DNA from: CBDVBZ01 sp965372355
Lineage (GTDB): Bacteria > Krumholzibacteriota > Krumholzibacteriia > WVZY01
Direction of reading: 5' to 3'
Assembly: GCA_965372355.1 (NCBI GenBank)
Contig: CBDVBZ010000100.1
Location: 1-13,751, forward strand
DNA: 13,751 bases
Shown: positions 1 to 5,608 of the stretch, piece after piece
Position numbering within the stretch: the stretch's first letter is position 1
Layout of the letters: the number at the start of each line of letters is the position of its first letter
Notes under the pieces: generated by a model
The model's input: only the letters and a program-made list of their open reading frames with translations
Told to the model about the DNA's origin: nothing
The model's database searches: none
Translations under genes and position numbers: made by a program

Positions 1-4
1 AGCT

Positions 5-37
5 CACCGGATCCTCCCGTATCATGCCGATCCGGTG
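5..37. repeat. Perfect 9-bp inverted repeat (hairpin)
   Basis: CACCGGATC at 5-13 is exactly complementary to GATCCGGTG at 29-37, with a 15-nt loop. No clear T-run follows (taagacttcc). It could be the terminator of a gene left of the window, or a structured element about 120 nt upstream of the lipoprotein start. The function is not determined. Confidence 0.5.
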
Positions 38-159
38 TAAGACTTCCTTTCCCCGGTCGACAAATCTAGCAAAGCGATCGCCCCGATAGCGTCGTCGCGC
101 CCGTGTTCGAGTCGTTCCACTCGCGACCTCACGGCGGGTGGAAAGGCAGGAGGAGCACG

Positions 160-525
160 ATGATTACACGCCGGGAGTTCTTGAAGGGTTCGATGGCCAC
201 ACTGGTTCTGGTCCCACTGGCGGCCTGTTCGTCGGATGACGATTCACCCATGAGCGCGGGTGGCGACAGCACGGGATCGTGCCAGGGTGTTGCGTCCACT
301 GGGAGTAGCAGTGCCGGACACATCCACACGGTGTGCGTGCCGGACAGCGATTTGACCACTCCTCCAGCGGGTGGAGGCACATACACCACGTCCTCGGATG
401 CGGGGCACACTCACTCTGTCACTTTGACTCAAGCGCAGCTCCAGTCGATTGCAGGAGGGGGATCGGTGACCGTGACGTCTTCGTCGACCGGTCACACGCA
501 CGATTTCTCTGTCAAGAAGGCCTGA
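160..525 (+). CDS. Tat-type lipoprotein with three GHxH repeats
   Basis: This is a small exported protein of 121 aa whose family I do not recognise by name. The N-terminus MITRREFLKG matches a twin-arginine signal (T-R-R-E-F-L-K). It is followed by a hydrophobic stretch (residues 11-20) and a lipobox L20-A21-A22-C23, so Tat export and lipidation at C23 are predicted. A Ser/Asp-rich linker leads into a low-complexity region with GHIH at 53-56, GHTH at 82-85 and GHTH at 111-114. These are spaced exactly 29 residues apart and each is preceded by a Ser/Thr run. C41 and C59 could form a disulfide. ATG 160 is chosen over the in-frame start at 103 because AGGAGG lies at 149-154, and because only this start places the twin-arginine motif at the N-terminus. 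The paired histidines suggest metal binding, which is inference. The gene stands alone; no partner overlaps it. Confidence 0.8.
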   Translation: MITRREFLKGSMATLVLVPLAACSSDDDSPMSAGGDSTGSCQGVASTGSSSAGHIHTVCVPDSDLTTPPAGGGTYTTSSDAGHTHSVTLTQAQLQSIAGGGSVTVTSSSTGHTHDFSVKKA

Positions 526-554
526 TCGCGTGTTCGTGCCCCTGAACAATTCGT

Positions 555-564
555 GAAATATTTC
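555..564. repeat. 10-bp AT-centred palindrome
   Basis: GAAATATTTC is a perfect 10-bp palindrome lying between the lipoprotein stop and the candidate promoter at 606-634. It could be half of an operator, but a palindrome this short can occur by chance. Confidence 0.25.
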
Positions 565-605
565 CCATTCAACCGCGAATGCCATAGCGTGTCATCAAGT
601 ACACA

Positions 606-634
606 TTTACTCTGCCGTCCTGGCCCGGTATCAT
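606..634 (+). promoter_or_regulatory. Candidate sigma70 promoter for the CDGSH operon
   Basis: The -35 box is TTTACT (606-611), the spacer is exactly 17 bp and the -10 box is TATCAT (629-634, 5 of 6 to consensus). The predicted start near 641 gives a leader of about 140 nt carrying two hairpins ahead of the CDS at 781. The layout resembles the candidate promoter at 10053-10081, which has the same -10 box and spacer. Confidence 0.5.
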
Positions 635-681
635 TCATCCTGACCCGCTCACTCGCGACACTCGACCCGACGCATACGCAT

Positions 682-705
682 CACCGGCACCATGGGGCGC
701 CGGTG
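682..705 (+). repeat. Leader hairpin 1 (7-bp perfect stem)
   Basis: CACCGGC (682-688) pairs with GCCGGTG (699-705) across a 10-nt loop. It lies in the predicted leader of the CDGSH operon. Confidence 0.4.
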
Positions 706-734
706 GCGTTGCACCGGTCGTGTAGCGCTCACTC

Positions 735-762
735 ACCTTTGCCGGCGGATCGCCGGTAAGGT
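735..762 (+). promoter_or_regulatory. Leader hairpin 2, just upstream of the CDGSH ribosome binding site
   Basis: ACCTT (735-739) pairs with AAGGT (758-762). After a small internal loop, CCGGCG (742-747) pairs with CGCCGG (751-756) around the triloop GAT. The 28-nt structure ends 5 nt before the AAGGA Shine-Dalgarno at 768-772. The position suits control of translation or mRNA stability. It is not a normal terminator because no T-run follows. Confidence 0.45.
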
Positions 763-780
763 CAACCAAGGATGAAAAAA

Positions 781-1080
781 ATGACAGATGCCAACAAACC
801 AGTGGCGGCCGGTAAAGAGCCGCAAAAAGTGGAGCTCAAGGCCGGCGATCGCAAGGCTTGGTGCCGGTGCGGGCTCTCGAACGGCCAACCGTTCTGCGAT
901 GGTTCCCATAAGGGGACAGAAATGACGCCGGCACTCTTTGCCGCGGACAAGGACGGAGACGCGTATCTCTGCTTGTGCAAGCGTACGGCCAACCCGCCCT
1001 ATTGCGATGGTACGCACAATCGGCTTGGCGAGATTACCGTCGGTGAACCCGCGCCTGAGGTGCCGGACGCCGACGGTTAG
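781..1080 (+). CDS. Stand-alone protein with two CDGSH iron-sulfur domains
   Basis: This 99-aa protein carries two CDGSH (mitoNEET-type) 2Fe-2S motifs. The ligands are C28, C30, C39 and H43 in the first and C64, C66, C75 and H79 in the second, which reads CDGTH. Each domain is expected to hold a redox-active 2Fe-2S cluster with 3-Cys-1-His ligation, suggesting electron or cluster transfer in the cytoplasm. No signal peptide or membrane helix is present. ATG 781 is preferred to ATG 772: AAGGA at 768-772 is 8 nt from 781 but overlaps 772, and only 781 aligns the N-terminus (MTDANKP) with MTDTNKP of the next gene. All 99 residues align without gaps to the N-terminus of that gene, with about 70 identities, so the pair arose by duplication. 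The gap to the next gene is 27 nt, so co-transcription is likely. Confidence 0.9.
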   Translation: MTDANKPVAAGKEPQKVELKAGDRKAWCRCGLSNGQPFCDGSHKGTEMTPALFAADKDGDAYLCLCKRTANPPYCDGTHNRLGEITVGEPAPEVPDADG

Positions 1081-1107
1081 CCTTAGAAGACAACCCAGGA
1101 AGGCACC

Positions 1108-2664
1108 ATGACAGATACCAACAAGCCCCTCGTGGCAGGAACGGGGCCTCAAAAAGTCGAGGTCAAAGCAGGCAAGAGCTACGCATGGTGTACGTGCGGG
1201 CGTTCGAAAAGCCAACCGTACTGTGACGGCTCCCACGTCGGCACCAACATGACGCCGCTCTCCTTTACGGCAGAGAAGGATGGCGATGTTTACCTCTGTT
1301 TGTGCAAGCGCGCCAGAAATGCCCCGTATTGCGATGGTACCCATAAACGTCTCGGTGATATGACGGTTGGGGAGCCCGCGCCCGAAGCACCGGCCGCCGA
1401 TGGCGCGCCGGAAGCAACACCGACACGGGAGGAGCCGACTGTCGCGCGCATTCACGCACTGGCTCGCGACGGGCTCGAGAAGGTGGGGCATCACGGAGAG
1501 ATGGTTGCGATGGGCGTGCCGCCCCCGACGCTGCCGCAGTGGGATGACATTCAGCTCCTGCCCGCTCAGTTGGCCCGCAAACCGTTGATGGACGACGCGG
1601 ATGTGGGGACCGAGCTCGTTATCGGTCCGAATGCCAAAAAGCCACTCCGCCTCGAGATTCCGCTCTTTGTCTCGGACATGAGTTTCGGCGCACTCTCGGA
1701 GGAAGCCAAGGTCACACTCGCCAGGGGTGCGGATCTGGCCGGCACCGGTATCTGCTCCGGTGAAGGCGGGATGTTACCCGAGGAACAAGAGGCCAACAGC
1801 CGATACTTCTACGAACTGGCATCCGCCAAGTTCGGGTGGCGGGAGAAACTCGTCAAGAAAGTCCAGGCGTTTCACTTCAAAGGCGGACAGGGGGCAAAGA
1901 CGGGCACCGGTGGGCACCTGCCCGGTAGCAAAGTGACCGGCAAAATCGCCGAGGTGCGCGGTCTCCCCGAGGGCGCGCCGGCGGTGTCGCCACCGACCTT
2001 CGACACACCCCGCACGGCCGATGAGTTTCGCGATCTCGCCGATCGGGTGAGGGAGCTGTCGGGAGGCATTCCGATCGGTTTTAAACTGTCGGCCAATCAC
2101 ATCGAAGAGGACATCGACTTTGCTCTCGAAGCGAGCGCGGACTACATCATCCTCGATGGGCGCGGTGGTGGTACGGGTGCTGCGCCGCTTCTCTTTCGCG
2201 ATCACATCTCGGTACCGACGATCCCGGCGCTCGCGCGTGCGAGGCGCCATCTCGACACGCTGGGCCGCAGAGATGTCACGTTGATTATCACCGGTGGCCT
2301 GCGCGTGCCCGAGGATTTTATCAAGGCGATGGCGCTTGGCGCCGATGGGGTCGCCGTCGCGAATAGCGCCATCCAGGCGATCGGCTGCGTGGCGGCCCGC
2401 ATGTGTCATACGAACAACTGCCCCGCCGGAATCGCAACACAAAAGCCGGAGCTTCGTCGCAGGCTCGATACAAAAGCGGGCGCCGAGCGCCTGGCAAGGT
2501 TCTTTAGAGCGTCGGTTCAGCTGATGCAGGTGATGGCGCGCGCGTGCGGTCACGATCATCTGTCGAAGTTCAACACGGACGACATAACGACCTGGAAGAC
2601 GCACATGGCCGCGCTGTCCGGTATTCGTTTCGCCGGCGTGGGTGCGAAGGATGGCGAGACGTAG
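1108..2664 (+). CDS. CDGSH double domain fused to a glutamate-synthase-type FMN domain
   Basis: This 518-aa protein has two parts. Residues 1-99 are a double CDGSH module (C28, C30, C39, H43; C64, C66, C75, H79) closely matching the preceding gene. After an Ala/Pro/Glu-rich linker (about 90-110), residues about 140-505 match the FMN-binding synthase domain of glutamate synthase (COG0069 type). Landmarks are SDMSFGALSEEA (189-200), GGQGAKTGTGGHLPGSK (259-275), ILDGRGGGTGAAP (348-360), TGGLR (395-399), GADGVAVANSAIQAIGC (411-427), and the 3Fe-4S signature C427-x5-C433-x4-C438. The glutaminase (class II amidotransferase) and C-terminal GXGXG domains of full-length GltB are absent, so glutamine-dependent glutamate synthesis is unlikely on its own. 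A redox enzyme in which the CDGSH clusters exchange electrons with the FMN/3Fe-4S core is an inference. The AGGAAGG-like site before ATG 1108 supports the start. The VOC gene follows after 28 nt. Confidence 0.88.
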   Translation: MTDTNKPLVAGTGPQKVEVKAGKSYAWCTCGRSKSQPYCDGSHVGTNMTPLSFTAEKDGDVYLCLCKRARNAPYCDGTHKRLGDMTVGEPAPEAPAADGAPEATPTREEPTVARIHALARDGLEKVGHHGEMVAMGVPPPTLPQWDDIQLLPAQLARKPLMDDADVGTELVIGPNAKKPLRLEIPLFVSDMSFGALSEEAKVTLARGADLAGTGICSGEGGMLPEEQEANSRYFYELASAKFGWREKLVKKVQAFHFKGGQGAKTGTGGHLPGSKVTGKIAEVRGLPEGAPAVSPPTFDTPRTADEFRDLADRVRELSGGIPIGFKLSANHIEEDIDFALEASADYIILDGRGGGTGAAPLLFRDHISVPTIPALARARRHLDTLGRRDVTLIITGGLRVPEDFIKAMALGADGVAVANSAIQAIGCVAARMCHTNNCPAGIATQKPELRRRLDTKAGAERLARFFRASVQLMQVMARACGHDHLSKFNTDDITTWKTHMAALSGIRFAGVGAKDGET

Positions 2665-2692
2665 GGGCCGTTACGCAAAGAGGAGGAGTAGC

Positions 2693-3082
2693 ATGTGCAG
2701 CGACGACAAACCGGGAGTCGGCTCCGTCGGCTGGATCGACCTCACAGTCGATAACGCCGAGGAGATTCGCGACTTCTACAAGAGCGTGATCGGGTGGGAG
2801 TCGGATGACGTCGAGATGGATGGATACAGTGACTTCAACATGATGGCGCCCGGCAGCGGCGAGCCCATCGCCGGGGTGTGTCACGCCAGAGGATCGAACA
2901 AAGACATCCCCCCACAGTGGATTCTCTACTTCATTGTGGAAGACGTCGACCAGAGCGTCAAAGCGTGCGAATCCCTGGGTGGTAAGATCCTGGTGGGCCC
3001 CAAGAAGATGGGCGACGCGACCTACTGTGTCATTCAGGATCCGGCGGGCGCGGCGTGTGCGCTCTACAATCCGGGGAGCTAG
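2693..3082 (+). CDS. VOC-fold (glyoxalase/bleomycin-resistance superfamily) protein
   Basis: This is a 129-aa cytoplasmic protein with the two-module VOC pattern. GSVGWIDLTVDNAEEIRDFY (10-29) is the first beta-alpha unit and WILYFIVEDVDQSV (76-89) begins the second. It ends in YCVIQDPAGAACALYNP (111-127), the usual D-P-x-G-x-x-x-x-L closing strand. The metal ligands of true glyoxalase I are not evident, so no substrate can be assigned. The fold also covers dioxygenases, antibiotic-binding proteins and non-enzymatic binders. ATG 2693 is chosen over an in-frame start at 2642 because AGGAGGAG (2681-2688) sits just upstream and the earlier start would overlap the preceding gene. It is the last gene of the CDGSH operon, and its stop overlaps that of the convergent helicase. 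Confidence 0.82.
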   Translation: MCSDDKPGVGSVGWIDLTVDNAEEIRDFYKSVIGWESDDVEMDGYSDFNMMAPGSGEPIAGVCHARGSNKDIPPQWILYFIVEDVDQSVKACESLGGKILVGPKKMGDATYCVIQDPAGAACALYNPGS

Positions 3083-4299
3083 CGTCTCCGTCTCGGTCTG
3101 AATCGCCGGCGATTGCCCGGGGTCATCGCGGACTTGCCGGCGCCGAGCGCGCCGAGTGAGGACGAGTGATAGGGGTGATCGTCGTAAAGGGTTAGCGGGT
3201 GCTGGGTCAACTTCTCGATCTCCTTCAGCATGCCAATTTCCTGAAACGCGCAAAACGAGAGCGCCGTCCCGTTCGCCCCCGCCCGGGCGGTTCGCCCGAT
3301 GCGGTGGACATAACCCTCCGGCTGGTTGGGCAACTCGTAGTTGATCACGTGTGAAATCCCGTCCACATCGATTCCTCTCGCGACAATATCCGTCGCCACC
3401 AAAACCTGAATCCGGCCTTTATCGAATGCGGCGAGTGCGCGCTGCCTCTCGCCCTGGCTCTTGTCCGAATGGATCGAGTCGGCTGAGATACCTTGTTCGG
3501 CGAGCTGTTTCTTGACACGCTCCGCCGCGACCTTCGTTCGCGTAAAGACGAGTGTTCGTCCCGTGTCCTTGTCTTTGAGCAGAGTGGTGAGGAGTGCAAA
3601 CTTGTCGATCTGTTCGACAAAGAGAACTTTCTGGGCAATGTTATCCGAGATGGTCGCTGGGGGTGTGACCTCGACGTGAACGGGGTCGTGCAGCATGTCG
3701 GACACCAGAGTGGCAATCGCGCCGGTGAGCGTCGCTGAGAAAAACATCGTCTGTCGCGACCGCGGTGTCTTCGAGACGATGCGGCGGACATCGTGGACAA
3801 ACCCCATGTCGAGCATTCGATCCGCCTCATCGAGGACGAGCATGTCGACGCGGTCGATCCGGACGTGGCCCTGGCCGATCATATCGATCAGGCGCCCCGG
3901 CGTGCCAACCACGATCTCGGGGTGTTTTTGAAGCGCCCGGATCTGTGCCCCCATGGACACACCACCGACAACCACAGCGGTGCGCAGCGGGAGATGGCGG
4001 CCATAATCGCGAAAGCTCTGGTCGATCTGCTGGGCGAGCTCGCGCGTCGGTGTCAATATAAGCGCGCTGATATGCTTGTCACGGCGCCGGCGGCGCTCGT
4101 TCAGCAGATGGAGCATCGGGAGTGCAAACGCGGCGGTCTTGCCGGTGCCCGTCTGGGCGGTGGCCATAACGTCTGTTCCAACAAGGACTTTTGGGATGGT
4201 AGCCTGCTGGATCTCGGTGGGTTCGCGGTAGCCCTGTTCGACCACGGCGCGGAGAATCTGCTTATTCAGTCTGAAATGTCTAAAGTCTTCGTTTTGCAT
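3079..4299 (-). CDS. DEAD-box ATP-dependent RNA helicase, RhlE-like
   Basis: This 406-aa protein has all DEAD-box motifs in order: Q motif GYREPTEIQ (23-31), I AQTGTGKT (48-55), Ia PTRELAQ (84-90), GG (112-113), Ib TPGR (133-136), II DEAD (157-160), III SAT (188-190), IV LVFTRTK (250-256), V ATDIVARGIDV (302-312) and VI HRIGRTARAG (332-341). It should unwind short RNA duplexes in ribosome assembly, RNA decay or cold adaptation. The C-terminal tail is short and basic (RRRFRPRRRR), unlike RhlE proteins with long tails. The best fit is the RhlE group; DeaD/CsdA and SrmB have different C-terminal domains. ATG 4299 is preferred over GTG 4353 because AGGAA lies just upstream on the minus strand and the protein then begins with the normal helicase N-terminus MQNEDFRHF. 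The gene is monocistronic and convergent with the VOC gene. Confidence 0.93.
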   Translation of the reverse strand: MQNEDFRHFRLNKQILRAVVEQGYREPTEIQQATIPKVLVGTDVMATAQTGTGKTAAFALPMLHLLNERRRRRDKHISALILTPTRELAQQIDQSFRDYGRHLPLRTAVVVGGVSMGAQIRALQKHPEIVVGTPGRLIDMIGQGHVRIDRVDMLVLDEADRMLDMGFVHDVRRIVSKTPRSRQTMFFSATLTGAIATLVSDMLHDPVHVEVTPPATISDNIAQKVLFVEQIDKFALLTTLLKDKDTGRTLVFTRTKVAAERVKKQLAEQGISADSIHSDKSQGERQRALAAFDKGRIQVLVATDIVARGIDVDGISHVINYELPNQPEGYVHRIGRTARAGANGTALSFCAFQEIGMLKEIEKLTQHPLTLYDDHPYHSSSLGALGAGKSAMTPGNRRRFRPRRRR

Positions 4300-4429
4300 A
4301 ACTTCCTGTGTTGGTGACCCGAGATAAACGGCGGTGGACTCTCGTAAAGGCACTCAAAACAGGTCGGAATGCCGAGGTGTGACGCAGGGAATCATCGGTA
4401 GGTTCATATGAGGGATTTCTAATGAACGG

Positions 4430-4458
4430 AACATAGCCTAAAACTTAGAGTTACGCAA
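4430..4458 (-). promoter_or_regulatory. Candidate promoter for the DEAD-box helicase
   Basis: Read on the minus strand, TTGCGT (4458-4453) and TATGTT (4435-4430) are separated by exactly 17 bp. Matches to consensus are 3 of 6 and 4 of 6. This would give a 5' leader of about 125 nt before ATG 4299. Long leaders are common for cold-regulated helicase genes, but no regulation is shown here. Confidence 0.3.
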
Positions 4459-4493
4459 GAAGTATTCCGGGGGGCTGGCGTCAACGCTGTTGT

Positions 4494-4521
4494 GGGCTGC
4501 CCCGGGCATCGCGGTCAGCCC
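4494..4521. repeat. Inverted repeat GGGCTG/CAGCCC
   Basis: GGGCTG (4494-4499) pairs with CAGCCC (4516-4521). Inside it, CCG (4502-4504) pairs with CGG (4512-4514). It lies in the divergent intergenic region and has no T-run, so it is more like an operator or leader hairpin than a terminator. Confidence 0.3.
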
Positions 4522-4596
4522 CGGTGCGCACTGGTAATCACATCCCGCCGCTGAACCCAATCCGGCTCGTCGCCGTGTTAACGGGTAGCCAGGACG

Positions 4597-4624
4597 CGCT
4601 TTCCGGGATTCGATACCGGAAGCG
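4597..4624. repeat. Inverted repeat upstream of the FecR gene
   Basis: TTCCGG (4601-4606) and CCGGAA (4616-4621) form a perfect 6-bp inverted repeat with a 9-nt spacer. Allowing one bulged T extends it by CGC/GCG to 9 bp. It is centred about 83 bp upstream of the GTG start at 4694, a position suitable for an activator or repressor site. Confidence 0.35.
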
Positions 4625-4693
4625 TTGCTTATACAGTAAAATCATTGAATTCCCGATGTTGGCAGCATAAATCAAATGACGGGAGGGTGAGTC

Positions 4694-5608
4694 GTGAAGT
4701 CATCCCTAATTAGAATAGCGATTATTGGTGTGCTTACGTTGTCGTTGGCGGGTGTTGCGGTCGCGGACAGCGCCCTTCCGGATCGGGTGGGTGTCGTTGT
4801 TGCGACCCGAGGTGACGTCGTTGTCTACCGTGATGGTGCCCCGGCGTCGGTCTTGCCGGGATTAGAGCTGCGGATCGGCGATCGATTGGTCGCGCGCAGC
4901 GGCGGACACTGTACCATATATTCCGTTACCGGAGAGTATATGGATGTGAAGGGTCCTCAGGAACTCGAGTTCTCACAGAAACCGAAAGGCGCCGCCGACC
5001 GGCTGGCAGCGTGGATCGGGCAGCAGCTCTCCCAGTGGTTGGGAGAACACAACCGGCGGCCGCTGACCACACGATCCACGACGGGCGACGACTCGCATGC
5101 CAAGGAACCGCGTTTGCCGAGTGGCCGTGTGCCCGCGCACGGTGGTCGTGTGCGAATGAGTGAGCCCCAGGTGTTCTGGTCGCCCCTGCCAGGCGTCGAG
5201 CGCTACGAGGTGCAGATCCTGACCGAGAATCTCGAGGAAACACGACAAACGGTTCGAGGCCACGAACTGCTCATTCATGATCTCGAGCCGGGTGAGCGTT
5301 ACGCGTGGACTGTTGCACCCATTGTTGAAGGTTGGAGCCTGGATACCGACTGGCTCGAGTTTGATGTCATGACCCTCGAAGAAGAGGAGCTTCTGGACGA
5401 GGCTCTTGCCGACACACCGAACCTGCGTGCCGGTGTTGTCCTTCTGTGGTCCGGCTTGCACGGCGAAGCGATCCACAAACTCGATGCGGCGGCCAAGCAC
5501 CCTGCCACCCGCGACGCGGCGCTTCGCTGGCGATCGAGGGCCTGTGCAGAGATCGGGTTGTACGAGAGAGCGTACAACGATCTCCTCCAGACAACCGAAA
5601 ACGAGTGA
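4694..5608 (+). CDS. Secreted FecR-domain protein
   Basis: This 304-aa protein has a Sec signal peptide (MKSSLIRIAI start, hydrophobic to about residue 20, likely cut after VAVA24). Residues about 30-95 form a FecR-type domain, shown by the pattern GVVVATRGDVVVYRDG (33-48), GLELRIGDRLVARSGG (56-71) and TIYSVTGEYMDVKGPQEL (74-91). A Ser/Arg-rich linker follows. Residues about 157-228 have the look of a fibronectin III-like beta-sandwich (PQVFWSPLPGVERYEVQI, then GERYAWTVAPI). The last 70 residues are helical and TPR-like (ALRWRSRACAEIGLYERAY). The start is GTG 4694, with GGAGG at 4682-4686. The stop overlaps by 4 nt (GTGA) the start of the CHASE2-phosphatase gene, so the two are translationally coupled. 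It is probably the periplasmic partner of the CHASE2 sensor, sensing envelope or ligand state. That role is inferred from context. Confidence 0.85.
   Translation: MKSSLIRIAIIGVLTLSLAGVAVADSALPDRVGVVVATRGDVVVYRDGAPASVLPGLELRIGDRLVARSGGHCTIYSVTGEYMDVKGPQELEFSQKPKGAADRLAAWIGQQLSQWLGEHNRRPLTTRSTTGDDSHAKEPRLPSGRVPAHGGRVRMSEPQVFWSPLPGVERYEVQILTENLEETRQTVRGHELLIHDLEPGERYAWTVAPIVEGWSLDTDWLEFDVMTLEEEELLDEALADTPNLRAGVVLLWSGLHGEAIHKLDAAAKHPATRDAALRWRSRACAEIGLYERAYNDLLQTTENE

Larger units (their letters stand above)
4300..4693. other. Divergent intergenic region, helicase / FecR gene
   Basis: This 394-bp region has no convincing coding potential. It lies between two divergently transcribed genes and should hold promoters for both. 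On the minus strand there is a candidate promoter at 4430-4458. On the plus side there are two inverted repeats (4494-4521 and 4597-4624) and an AT-rich patch at 4629-4673, but I found no -35/-10 pair with good spacing for the FecR gene. A TAAAAT at 4637-4642 could be a lone -10 box. I see no tRNA-like fold. Confidence 0.6.

Noticed and set aside
733..1494. A 253-aa open frame on the minus strand opposite the CDGSH genes
   Set aside because: It mirrors the duplicated CDGSH sequence, so it shows an apparent internal repeat, but this only reflects the duplication on the coding strand. No ribosome binding site or domain supports it.
1774..2604. A 276-aa minus-strand frame opposite the glutamate-synthase domain
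   Set aside because: The plus-strand protein has clear FMN and 3Fe-4S motifs throughout this stretch; the minus frame has none.
4657..4680. A sigma54 promoter (GG...GC at -24/-12) before the FecR gene
   Set aside because: TTGGCAG is present, but no GC falls at the required 10-bp spacing.
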